DNA of 64,000 nucleotides from Rubrivivax sp. GTDB lineage: Bacteria > Pseudomonadota > Gammaproteobacteria > Burkholderiales > Burkholderiaceae_C. The position numbers and the translations under genes are program-made. Below are positions 49,842 through 57,776 of this stretch, piece by piece (the first letter of the stretch is position 1; every line of letters starts with the position of its first letter). The notes under the pieces were generated by a model that saw nothing but the letters and a program-made list of their open reading frames with translations, had not been told where the DNA came from and searched no databases. The DNA is taken from assembly GCA_022842595.1 (NCBI GenBank), contig JALHPF010000001.1, positions 1 through 64,000 on the forward strand, given 5' to 3'.

Positions 49842-51197
49842 ATGACCCGACACGCCCTGCGCGCCGACCTGCTGGACTTCAGCCACGCCCCAGCCTGGGG
49901 CAGCACCGGCCTGGACGGTGTGCGCTACCGCCCCGACCACTGGCTGCTCGTCGACGGCGAACGCATCGCCGGCACCCTGCCCGGCCACCAGCCGCCGGGC
50001 CCCGACTGGCAACAGCACGACCATCGCGGCCAGCTGCTGATGCCCGGCTTCATCGACACCCATGTGCATTGCCCGCAGCTGGATGTGATCGCCAGCTATG
50101 GCACGGGCCTGCTGGACTGGCTGAACGCCTACACCTTCCCGGCCGAGCAGCGATACGCCGACCCGGCCGTGGCCCGCGAAGGCGCGGCGCGTTTTCTCGA
50201 CGCCCTGCTGGCCCATGGCACGACCACGGCCGTGGTCTTCCCGACGGTGCACAAGGTCTCCGCCGAAGCGCTGTTCGATGCGGCCAGCACGCGCGGCATG
50301 GCCCTCGTCACCGGCAAGGTGTTGATGGATCGCCATGCGCCACCCGGGCTGATGGACGACGTGGTCGGCGCTGAGCGCGACTGCGAAGACCTGATCCAGC
50401 GCTTCCATGGCCAGGGCCGCAACCGCTATGCCGTGACCGTGCGCTTTGCCGCCACCAGCACGCCCGAACAGCTGGCGATGGCCGGCGCGCTGTGCCGCCG
50501 CCACGGCGGGCCGGGCGGCGTTTACATGCAGACCCACGTGGCCGAAAACACCGACGAGGTGCGCTGGATCGCCGAGCTCTTCCCTGAGGCACGCAGTTAT
50601 CTCGACGTGTACCACCGCCATGGCCTGCTGCACGAACGTGCGGTGCTGGCCCATGGCATCTGGCTCGACGCCGCCGACCGGGCGCTGCTGCGCGACACCG
50701 GCGCGCAGATCGCCCACAGCCCCACGAGCAACCTGTTCCTGGGCAGCGGCCTGTTCGACTGGCAGGCCGCCGTCGACACGCCCTACCGTGTCAGCCTGGC
50801 CAGCGATGTGGGCGGCGGCACCAGCCTGAGCCTGCTGCGCACCATGGCCGAGGCCTACAAGGTGCAGGCGCTGCGCGGCACCCGCCTTTCGGCCTGGACG
50901 GCGCTGCACACCGCCACGCGCGGTGCCGCCGACGCACTGGGCATGGCGCACGAAATCGGGCACTTCGACACCGGCGCACTGGCCGACCTGGCGCTCTGGG
51001 ACTGGGCGCAGGGCCCCGTGGCGGTGCATCGCGACGCGGTGGCCCGGGGCGCCGTGGCCGGCATCGAGGCGCAGGAGCTGCATGCCCGGGTCTTCGCCTT
51101 CCTCATGCTGGCCGATGAGCGCAACCTCGCCGCCACCTGGGTGGCCGGACAGCGCCGCCATGTCCGGCAGCACGGAGTTCTTTCGAAGGCAGGGTAA
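49842..51197 (+). CDS. guaD: Guanine deaminase
   Basis: A 451-residue amidohydrolase that converts guanine to xanthine, the substrate of the divergent xdh operon. Zn-site motif GFIDTHVHCPQLD (His74, His76), MQTHVAEN, LAHGIWL and SLASDVGGGTS with the final Asp. The ATG at 49842 begins MTRHALRADLLDF; the upstream open frame is not protein-like. The porin and purine-type ABC importer genes follow on the same strand. Confidence 0.95.
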   Translation: MTRHALRADLLDFSHAPAWGSTGLDGVRYRPDHWLLVDGERIAGTLPGHQPPGPDWQQHDHRGQLLMPGFIDTHVHCPQLDVIASYGTGLLDWLNAYTFPAEQRYADPAVAREGAARFLDALLAHGTTTAVVFPTVHKVSAEALFDAASTRGMALVTGKVLMDRHAPPGLMDDVVGAERDCEDLIQRFHGQGRNRYAVTVRFAATSTPEQLAMAGALCRRHGGPGGVYMQTHVAENTDEVRWIAELFPEARSYLDVYHRHGLLHERAVLAHGIWLDAADRALLRDTGAQIAHSPTSNLFLGSGLFDWQAAVDTPYRVSLASDVGGGTSLSLLRTMAEAYKVQALRGTRLSAWTALHTATRGAADALGMAHEIGHFDTGALADLALWDWAQGPVAVHRDAVARGAVAGIEAQELHARVFAFLMLADERNLAATWVAGQRRHVRQHGVLSKAG

Positions 51198-51203
51198 TTG
51201 CTA

Positions 51204-51236
51204 CAGGGGTGTGACAAGTACTCACAACAACCCCTG
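51204..51236 (+). promoter_or_regulatory. Hairpin in the porin 5' leader
   Basis: CAGGGGT (51204-51210) pairs with ACCCCTG (51230-51236), and inside it GTGA (51211-51214) pairs with TCAC (51222-51225) around a CAAGTAC loop. It ends one base before the GGAGG ribosome-binding site of the porin. It could be an mRNA stabiliser, a translational switch or a DNA operator palindrome. Confidence 0.4.
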
Positions 51237-51247
51237 GAGGTTTTCCG

Positions 51248-52297
51248 ATGACCCGTGTTTCAGCCCTGACCGCCGCCGCGGCCGCCACAGTCGCGCTGTC
51301 GGCTGCACCGACCGCCTTCGCCCAGTCCAGCGTCCAGGCCTACGGCCTGATCGATGCTTCGGTCGGCCAGTTCCAGGTGGCCGGTGGCCCGAAGGTCAAG
51401 CGCCTGGACAGCGGCAACATGAGCACCAGCTACCTGGGCTTCAAGGGCACCGAAGACCTGGGTGGTGGCCTGAAGGTGGGCTTCACACTCGAGAGCTTCC
51501 TGCTGGTCGACAGCGGCGGCGCCGGCCGCGTGCCTGGTGTCGACGCCTTCTGGGGACGCAATGCCAACGTCAACCTCTCGGGCGGCTTCGGCAACATCCG
51601 CCTCGGTCGCATGGGCCCGCCGCTGTTCGTCAGCACCTTGCTGTTCAACCCCTTGGGCGATTCGTTCGGCTATTCGCCGGCCATCCGCCAGTACTACAAC
51701 GCTCCCTACGGCACCGCGCTGGTGGGTGACTCGGGCTGGAACAACGCCATCGGCTACACCACGCCACGCCTGGGCGGGCTCACCGCCACCGTGCTGGTGC
51801 AGGCCGGTGAAGGCGCGGCCAATGCCAAGGGCCCGAACATCGGCGCCCACGCGCTGTACTTCGCCGGCCCGCTGGCCATGACGGCCGCCTGGCAGAAGGT
51901 CGAGGCGCAGGGCACCCTGGGTCGGCCGATCTCGGCCTTTCCGGGATTCAGCAGCCAGACGGCCTGGCAGCTGGGCGGCAGCTACGACCTGAAGTTCATC
52001 AAGCTTTTCGCCCAGTACGGCAACGTCAAGACCGACGCCACCGCCGACGTCGACGTGAAAACCTACCAGCTGGGCGCCTCGGTGCCCATCGGCGCAGGCA
52101 AACTGCTGGCGTCCTACGGCAATTCGGAACTGGACTTCAAGCCGCCGGCGAGCGACACCACCAGCAAGATGCTGACCGTAGCCTACGATTACCTGCTTTC
52201 CAAGCGCACCGACGTCTACGTGCTCTACATGAGCGACAAATACACCGCCCGCAGCAGCGGCAACACCGTCGCGGCGGGGATTCGCCACACCTTCTGA
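51248..52297 (+). CDS. Gram-negative porin (Bordetella/Burkholderia general porin type)
   Basis: A 349-residue outer-membrane beta-barrel. Signal peptide 1-25 (cleavage AFA-Q). Starts SSVQAYGLIDASVG, has the SRLGFKG-like segment TSYLGFKGTEDLGGGLKVGFTLES, the WGRNANVNLSGGFGNIRLGRMGPP strand and a terminal Phe (AAGIRHTF), the assembly signal for BamA. A strong GGAGG site precedes the ATG. Its place between guaD and the importer suggests a diffusion pore for purines or nucleosides. Confidence 0.92.
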   Translation: MTRVSALTAAAAATVALSAAPTAFAQSSVQAYGLIDASVGQFQVAGGPKVKRLDSGNMSTSYLGFKGTEDLGGGLKVGFTLESFLLVDSGGAGRVPGVDAFWGRNANVNLSGGFGNIRLGRMGPPLFVSTLLFNPLGDSFGYSPAIRQYYNAPYGTALVGDSGWNNAIGYTTPRLGGLTATVLVQAGEGAANAKGPNIGAHALYFAGPLAMTAAWQKVEAQGTLGRPISAFPGFSSQTAWQLGGSYDLKFIKLFAQYGNVKTDATADVDVKTYQLGASVPIGAGKLLASYGNSELDFKPPASDTTSKMLTVAYDYLLSKRTDVYVLYMSDKYTARSSGNTVAAGIRHTF

Positions 52298-52308
52298 AAC
52301 GGGGCCAT

Positions 52309-53847
52309 GTGCTGAGACTGGAACTCGCCGGCATCACCAAGCTTTACCCAGGTTCACCGCCGGTGCGCGCCAACGACGGCGTGCACCTGCAGGTGGCGCC
52401 GGGCGAGATCCACGCCGTGCTGGGCGAAAACGGCGCCGGCAAGAGCACCTTGATGAAGGTGATCTACGGTGCTGTCCAGCCCGATGCCGGCACCATGCAC
52501 GTTAACGGCCAGCCCGTGCGTGTGGCCAGCCCGGCGCAGGCGCGGGCCTTGGGCATCAGCATGGTCTACCAGCACTTTTCGCTGTTCGACACGCTGACCG
52601 CCGCCGAGAATGTCTGGCTCGGCCTGGACAAGTCGCTCACGCTGAAGGCCGTGGCCGCGCGCATCAGCGAAGTCGCTGGCACCTACGGGCTGGACATCGA
52701 CCCGGCGAGGCCGGTGCACACGCTCAGCGTCGGCGAGAAGCAACGCGTGGAGATCGTGCGAGCGCTGCTGACGCAGCCGCAGCTGCTGATCCTGGACGAA
52801 CCCACCTCGGTGCTCACGCCGCAGGCCGTCGACAGGCTGTTCGTCACGCTGCGCAAGCTGGCGGCCAGCGGCTGCAGCATCCTCTACATCAGCCACAAGC
52901 TCGACGAGATCCGCGCTCTGTGCCACCGCTGCACGGTGCTGCGCGGCGGCCATGTCACCGGTGTCGTGAGCCCGGCCGAAGAAAGCAACGCCAGCCTGTC
53001 GCGGCTGATGATCGGCGCCGACCCGCCGGCCCTGCAGCCGCGCGCGGCGACCCAGGGTGCGCCAGTACTGCAGGTGCGCGGCCTGAGCCTGCCGCGGCAA
53101 GACCCGTTCGGCATGGACCTGCTCGACATCGCCTTCGAGCTGCGCGCCGGCGAGGTGCTGGGCGTGGCCGGGGTGTCCGGCAACGGCCAGCAGGAACTGC
53201 TGGCCGCGCTGTCGGGCGAAGACCCGCGCGCCGCACCGGGCAGCATCACGCTGCTGGGCCGCGACGTCGCGGGCTCCGGTCCGCGCACGCGGCGGGCGCT
53301 GGGCCTGCACTTCGTGCCCGAAGAACGTCTGGGCCGGGGCGCGGTGCCCACCCTGAGCCTGGCGCAGAACACTCTGCTCACGCGCACCGAAGCGGTGTCG
53401 CCCAGCGGCTGGCTCGACACCGGCCGGATGCAGGCGCTGGCGGCGCGGCTGATCGAACGCTTCCAGGTGAAGGCCGGTGGCCCGGGCGCAGCGGCACGCA
53501 GCCTTTCGGGTGGCAACCTGCAGAAGTTCATCGTCGGCCGCGAGATCGACGCCCGGCCCCGACTCTTGATCGTCGCCCAGCCCACCTGGGGCGTGGACGT
53601 GGGCGCGGCCGCACAGATTCGCGGCGAACTGCTGCGGCTGCGCGACGCGGGCTGCGCGCTGCTCGTCGTGAGCGAGGAACTCGAGGAACTCTTCCAGCTC
53701 AGTGACCGCCTGGTCGTCGTGGCCCAGGGCCGCATGTCGCCGGCCGTGGCGGTGGCCGACGCGCACATCGAGACCATCGGGGAATGGATGAGCGGCCTGT
53801 GGCCCCAGGCCGCACCCGCCCCGCGCAGCGCAACCGTGGCGGCCTGA
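52309..53847 (+). CDS. BMP-type (nucleoside/purine) ABC importer, fused double ATP-binding protein
   Basis: A 512-residue protein with two ABC domains in tandem, as in sugar and purine-nucleoside importers (YufO/NupO type). The first Walker A is GENGAGKS at 39-46, with signature LSVGEKQRVEIVRALL and LILDEPTSVL. The second domain has the usual degenerate P-loop GVSGNGQQEL and LSGGNLQKFIVGREI. GTG start at 52309 shortly after the porin stop. Its stop overlaps the first permease start (TGATG). Confidence 0.93.
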   Translation: MLRLELAGITKLYPGSPPVRANDGVHLQVAPGEIHAVLGENGAGKSTLMKVIYGAVQPDAGTMHVNGQPVRVASPAQARALGISMVYQHFSLFDTLTAAENVWLGLDKSLTLKAVAARISEVAGTYGLDIDPARPVHTLSVGEKQRVEIVRALLTQPQLLILDEPTSVLTPQAVDRLFVTLRKLAASGCSILYISHKLDEIRALCHRCTVLRGGHVTGVVSPAEESNASLSRLMIGADPPALQPRAATQGAPVLQVRGLSLPRQDPFGMDLLDIAFELRAGEVLGVAGVSGNGQQELLAALSGEDPRAAPGSITLLGRDVAGSGPRTRRALGLHFVPEERLGRGAVPTLSLAQNTLLTRTEAVSPSGWLDTGRMQALAARLIERFQVKAGGPGAAARSLSGGNLQKFIVGREIDARPRLLIVAQPTWGVDVGAAAQIRGELLRLRDAGCALLVVSEELEELFQLSDRLVVVAQGRMSPAVAVADAHIETIGEWMSGLWPQAAPAPRSATVAA

Positions 53848-55007
53848 TGCTGAAACTGGAACCCCGCGCCCAGCCGTCGCGCTGGATGGGCCTGGCCAGC
53901 CCGCTGCTGGCGCTGGCACTCACCGTGCTGATCGGCGTGGGGCTGTTCGCGCTGCTCGGCAAGGACCCGCTGCGCGGGCTGCAGGTGTTCTTCGTCGAAC
54001 CGCTGAAGAATGCCTATGCGCTGTCGGAACTGTCGATCAAGGCGACACCGCTGATCCTGATCGCGCTGGGCCTGGCGGTGTGTTTCCGCTCCAACGTCTG
54101 GAACATCGGCGCCGAGGGGCAGTTCGTCGTCGGCGCGCTGTGTGCGGGCTGGGTGGCCATGCAGGCCGGCCCCGAATCGGCCTTCTTCGCCGGCATGGGC
54201 CGCGGCATCGTCGTGGCCATCCTGCTGGCCGGCGTGTTGGGCGGCATGGCCTGGGCGGCCATCGTGGCGCTGCTGCGCGACCGCTTCAACGCCAACGAGA
54301 TCCTGGTCAGCCTGATGCTGGTGTACGTGGCCGAGATGCTTCTGTCCTACCTGGTCTACGGCCCCTGGAAGGACCCGAAGGGCTTCAACTTCCCGCAGAG
54401 CATCAGCTTCCTGCCGGAAACCAAGATCCCGCGGCTGGTGGATGGCCTGCGCGCCCACATCGGCACGCTCATCGCGCTGGGCGCAGTGGGGGTGCTGTGG
54501 GTCTTCCTGTTCCGCAGCTATCGCGGCTTTGCGCTGCAGGTGGGTGGCCTGGCGCCGGCAGCAGCACGTTATGCGGGCTTCTCGTCACGTGGTGCCTTGT
54601 GGACGGCGCTGCTGGTGTCCGGTGGCATGGCCGGGCTGGCGGGCGGGCTGGAAGTGGCCGGGCCGCTGGGGCAGCTGTCGCCGTATGTGCCGGCCGGCTA
54701 CGGCTTCGCGGCGATCATCGTGGCCTATGTCGGGCGGCTGCACCCGGTGGGGATCGTGTTTTCTGGTTTGTTGATGAGCATGTTCTACATCGGGGGGGAG
54801 CTGGCGCAGTCGCGGTTGGGGCTGCCGAAATCCATTACCGGGGTGTTTCAGGGCTTGCTGCTGTTCTGCCTGCTGGCGTGCGACACGCTGATTCACTTCC
54901 GCCTTCGGTGGGTAGGTGTTGGCTCGCGTGGCAAGCCGGGTCTCGGCCCGGCGGCCGACTCCCTTTCTTTGCTGGTGCAAAGAAAGGAAGCAAAGAAAGC
55001 ACCTTGA
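53847..55007 (+). CDS. BMP-type ABC importer permease 1, with repeat-derived C-terminal tail
   Basis: A 386-residue multi-pass permease (YufP/NupP type; about nine helices, with VCFRSNVWNIGAEGQFVVGALCAGW as the family motif). The natural C-terminus seems to be near RLRWV (about residue 357). The last ~30 residues (GVGSRGKPGLGP... LLVQRKEAKKAP) are encoded by the left arm of the large palindromic element at 54918-55328. The element thus appears to have inserted at or just before the original stop and extended the frame. Topology suggests a cytoplasmic tail, so function may be retained. Confidence 0.88.
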   Translation: MLKLEPRAQPSRWMGLASPLLALALTVLIGVGLFALLGKDPLRGLQVFFVEPLKNAYALSELSIKATPLILIALGLAVCFRSNVWNIGAEGQFVVGALCAGWVAMQAGPESAFFAGMGRGIVVAILLAGVLGGMAWAAIVALLRDRFNANEILVSLMLVYVAEMLLSYLVYGPWKDPKGFNFPQSISFLPETKIPRLVDGLRAHIGTLIALGAVGVLWVFLFRSYRGFALQVGGLAPAAARYAGFSSRGALWTALLVSGGMAGLAGGLEVAGPLGQLSPYVPAGYGFAAIIVAYVGRLHPVGIVFSGLLMSMFYIGGELAQSRLGLPKSITGVFQGLLLFCLLACDTLIHFRLRWVGVGSRGKPGLGPAADSLSLLVQRKEAKKAP

Positions 55008-55328
55008 ATGCAACACCCAATTTTGTGCAACCGTGATCGGTCGCTGCGCTCCGATGGGCCCGGTTCCGGCAAAAGCCGTCTCCGATTTTTGGCTGCACGG
55101 GTTCGTGGCGTTCAACCGTCCCGCTCGACGGCCGTGACTGGAAAGCATCGAACCCTGCAGCCAAAAATCGGAGACGGCTTTTGCCGGAACCTGGTGCGTG
55201 GAGCGCAGCGACCGAAACCGCAGGACGAGCCTTGGGTGTACCAGGTGCTTTCTTTGCCTACTTTCTTTGCACCAGCAAAGAAAGTAGGTCGCCCGCCGGG
55301 GCGAGACCCGGCCTGCCACGCAAGCAAC
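54918..55328. repeat. Large palindromic element between the two permease genes
   Basis: Arms at about 54918-55105 and 55149-55328 are reverse complements over most of ~185 bp. Matching blocks include GCGTGGCAAGCCGGGTCTCG, TTTCTTTGCTGGTGCAAAGAAA and CCGGCAAAAGCCGTCTCCGA. Each arm holds its own small palindrome around TTTGCTGGTGCAAA. The centre is ~43 bp. No transposase is encoded. It resembles intergenic repeats I recall from Burkholderiales and Xanthomonas. It extends the upstream permease frame and ends 11 bp before the next start codon, removing any visible ribosome-binding site. Confidence 0.85.
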
Positions 55329-55339
55329 AAAACAGCCAC

Positions 55340-56260
55340 ATGGACGCCCTAGCCCTGCTGGTCGCCGCCACCCTGAACGCCGGCACCATCCTGGCGCTGG
55401 CCGCGCTCGGCCTGCTCATCAACGAACGCGCCGGCATCGTCAACCTCGGCGCCGAAGGCATGATGCTGATCGCCGCCATCGCCGGCTTCGCCACCGCCGT
55501 ACACACCGGCAGCGACCTGGCCGCCTTCGCCGCCGGCGCCAGCGCGGGCGGCCTGATGGCTGCCGCGTTCGGTGGGCTCGTCATCTACCTGGGCACCAAC
55601 CAATACGCCACGGGCCTGGCGCTCAGCCTGTTCGGCGCCGGCCTGTCGGCGTTCGTGGGTGTCGGCTACGTGCAGGCCAAGCTCGGCGAACGCACGCAGT
55701 ACGCGATTCCCATCCTCGAAGACCTGCCCTTCGTCGGCCCGGCGCTGTTCCGCCAGCACCCGATGGTCTACGCCGTGATCGCGCTCACCGTGGCCATCAC
55801 CTGGTTCCTCTACCGCAGTCGCGCCGGGCTGGTGCTGCGCTCGGTGGGTGAATCACCGGAATCGGCGCATGCACTCGGCACCCCGGTGCGCCGCATCCGG
55901 CTGGCGGCGGTGGTGGCAGGCGGTGCCTTGTGCGGCGTGGCCGGGGCCTACCTGTCGGTGGTGTACACGCCGCTGTGGGTGCAGGGCATGGTGGCCGGCA
56001 AGGGCTGGATCGCACTGGCGCTGACCACCTTCGCCACCTGGCGGCCGGCACGTGTGCTGCTGGGCGCCTACCTGTTCGGCGGCGTGACGATGCTGCAATT
56101 CCACCTGCAGGGCCAGGGCGTCGACGTGCCCAGCCAGTTTCTGAGCATGCTGCCGTACCTGGCCACCATCGTGGTGCTGGTGCTGATCTCGCGCAATGCC
56201 GGCTTCATCAAGGCCAACATGCCGGCTTCGCTGGGAAGACCATTCACGCCGGGCGGCTGA
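55340..56260 (+). CDS. BMP-type ABC importer permease 2
   Basis: A 306-residue permease (YufQ/NupQ type) with about eight helices, starting MDALALLVAATLNAGTILALAALG and carrying the RAGIVNLGAEGMMLI motif. The frame is open back to 55181, but that part is palindromic repeat, so the ATG at 55340 is used. No clear Shine-Dalgarno precedes it (CAACAAAACAGCCAC), probably because the repeat replaced the native leader. It forms the transmembrane channel with permease 1. Confidence 0.9.
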   Translation: MDALALLVAATLNAGTILALAALGLLINERAGIVNLGAEGMMLIAAIAGFATAVHTGSDLAAFAAGASAGGLMAAAFGGLVIYLGTNQYATGLALSLFGAGLSAFVGVGYVQAKLGERTQYAIPILEDLPFVGPALFRQHPMVYAVIALTVAITWFLYRSRAGLVLRSVGESPESAHALGTPVRRIRLAAVVAGGALCGVAGAYLSVVYTPLWVQGMVAGKGWIALALTTFATWRPARVLLGAYLFGGVTMLQFHLQGQGVDVPSQFLSMLPYLATIVVLVLISRNAGFIKANMPASLGRPFTPGG

Positions 56261-56296
56261 ACCCGACCCCTTTCGACAACGACGGAGAGAGAACCC

Positions 56297-57472
56297 ATGA
56301 AGCACCCCACCCCCGACACGAACAAGCGCCGCCTGCTGCAGCTGGCAGGCTGGACAACCCTGGCCACCAGCGCCGCGCTGCTGGGTTGCGGCAAGAAGGA
56401 AGAAGCGCCCGTGGCCGCGGCACCGGCCGCAGCGCCGGCGGCATCCGCACCCGCGCCGAAGCCCGCGCCGCTGAAGATCGCCTTCGCCTACGTCGGCCCG
56501 GTGGGCGACGGCGGCTGGACCTTCGCCCACGACAACGGCCGCAAGGCCATCGAGAAGGAATTCGGCGACAAGGTCGTCACCAGCTTCGTCGAGAACGTGC
56601 CTGAAGCAGCGGATGCCGAGCGTGTGTTCCGCGACCTCGTGGGCCAGGGCAACACCCTCGTCTTCGGCACCACCTTCGGCTACATGGAACCGATGCTGAA
56701 AGTGGCCGCCGACAGCCCGAACGTGAAGTTCGAGCACGCCACCGGCTACAAGCAGGCGCCCAACATGCGCACCTACGACAGCCGCACCTACGAAGGTGCC
56801 TACATGGCCGGCGTCATCGCCGGGGCCATGACGAAGAGCAACACGCTGGGCGTGGTGGGCTCGATCCCCATCCCCGAGGTCATCCGCAACATCAACAGCT
56901 TCACGCTCGGCGCGCAGAGCGTGAACCCGAAGATCAAGACCAAGGTGGTCTGGGTCAACGAATGGTTCAACCCGCCGAAGGAGACCGAAGCCGCACAAAG
57001 CTTGATCAATCAAGGTGCCGACGTGCTGTTCCAGAACACCGACAGCTCGGCCGTGCTGCAGACCGCCGCGAAGAACAAGAAGCTGGCCTTCGGCTGGGAC
57101 AGCGACATGACGGCCTACGCGCCCGAGGCCCACCTGGCCAGCGCCATCATCAACTGGGCGCCGTACTACATCCAGGCCACGCGCGACGCGCTCGAAGGCA
57201 AGTGGACGGGCGGCGGCGGCGTCTGGTGGGGCGTGAAGGAAGGCGCCATCGACCTGGTCTCGGTCAGCGACAAGGTGCCGGCCGACATCAAGGCCAAGGT
57301 CGACACCATCAAGGCCGGACTGAAGGACGGCAGCTTCAGCATCTGGGAGGGGCCCCTGGTCGGCCAGGACGGCAAGGAAGTGCTGGCCAAGGACGCCGTG
57401 GCCGACGACAAGTTCCTCGGCGGCGTGAAGTTCTACGTCAAGGGCGTGGACAGCAAGGTGCCCGCCCAGTAG
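56297..57472 (+). CDS. BMP-family substrate-binding lipoprotein of the purine/nucleoside importer
   Basis: A 391-residue binding protein. N-terminus KRRLLQLAGWTT has a twin-arginine look, and LLGC gives a lipobox with Cys31, followed by an Ala/Pro linker to ~55. The mature domain shows the BMP pattern LKIAFAYVGPVGDGGWTFAHDNGRKAIE and VVGSIPIPEVIRNINSF. BMP/PnrA-like proteins bind purine nucleosides or related bases. The upstream guanine deaminase and xanthine dehydrogenase support purine uptake. It is the last gene of the import operon, followed by a terminator. Confidence 0.92.
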   Translation: MKHPTPDTNKRRLLQLAGWTTLATSAALLGCGKKEEAPVAAAPAAAPAASAPAPKPAPLKIAFAYVGPVGDGGWTFAHDNGRKAIEKEFGDKVVTSFVENVPEAADAERVFRDLVGQGNTLVFGTTFGYMEPMLKVAADSPNVKFEHATGYKQAPNMRTYDSRTYEGAYMAGVIAGAMTKSNTLGVVGSIPIPEVIRNINSFTLGAQSVNPKIKTKVVWVNEWFNPPKETEAAQSLINQGADVLFQNTDSSAVLQTAAKNKKLAFGWDSDMTAYAPEAHLASAIINWAPYYIQATRDALEGKWTGGGGVWWGVKEGAIDLVSVSDKVPADIKAKVDTIKAGLKDGSFSIWEGPLVGQDGKEVLAKDAVADDKFLGGVKFYVKGVDSKVPAQ

Positions 57473-57537
57473 GCCGGCGCGGGCAGGGCCCCGCCTTCAG
57501 CCCGTTCCGGGCACGCCCCGTGCCCGCTCCGCCGTGA

Positions 57538-57562
57538 CGCCCTGCCCAAGCAGGGCGTTTTT
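57538..57562 (+). terminator. Rho-independent terminator after the purine importer operon
   Basis: CGCCCTGC (57538-57545) and GCAGGGCG (57550-57557) form a perfect 8-bp stem with a CCAA loop, followed at once by TTTTT (57558-57562). It ends the operon 66 bp after the lipoprotein stop and isolates the next gene, which needs its own promoter. Confidence 0.85.
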
Positions 57563-57674
57563 CATGGTGCCGCCGCCCTTCAGCCGGGCGCCACGCGGCC
57601 GATGGCGTGCGCGCGCGTGTCTTCAACCAGTGATTGACGGCCAAACACCCCGCAACTTTTCGATACACACCCCC

Positions 57675-57701
57675 TCAAGTCGGGGGGCGGGCACCCGATA
57701 T
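57675..57701 (+). promoter_or_regulatory. FliA (sigma-28)-like promoter of the giant repeat gene
   Basis: TCAAGTCG (57675-57682), an 11-nt spacer, then CCCGATAT (57694-57701): the layout of sigma-28 promoters (TAAAGTTT-N11-GCCGATAA), with one mismatch in the GCCGATA core. A start near 57708 would give a ~70-nt leader; AAGGA at 57766-57770 is the ribosome-binding site. A TTGACG at 57634-57639 has no -10 at proper distance, so a sigma-70 promoter is less convincing. The 57473-57776 gap holds nothing else apart from the terminator. Confidence 0.6.
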
Positions 57702-57776
57702 CTCGTGGACATGAACCGGTATGGCGGGCCCCCTTGGCCCGCGCCGGCGCAGAACGAATCCGCACAAGGACTGAAC

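Noticed and set aside
55181-55339. 53-codon N-terminal extension of permease 2
   Set aside because: It is encoded by the right arm of the palindromic element and does not resemble the family N-terminus.
57634-57667. Sigma-70 promoter TTGACG...GATACA before the giant gene
   Set aside because: The spacing between the boxes is 22 bp, too long for a good promoter; the FliA-like site fits better.
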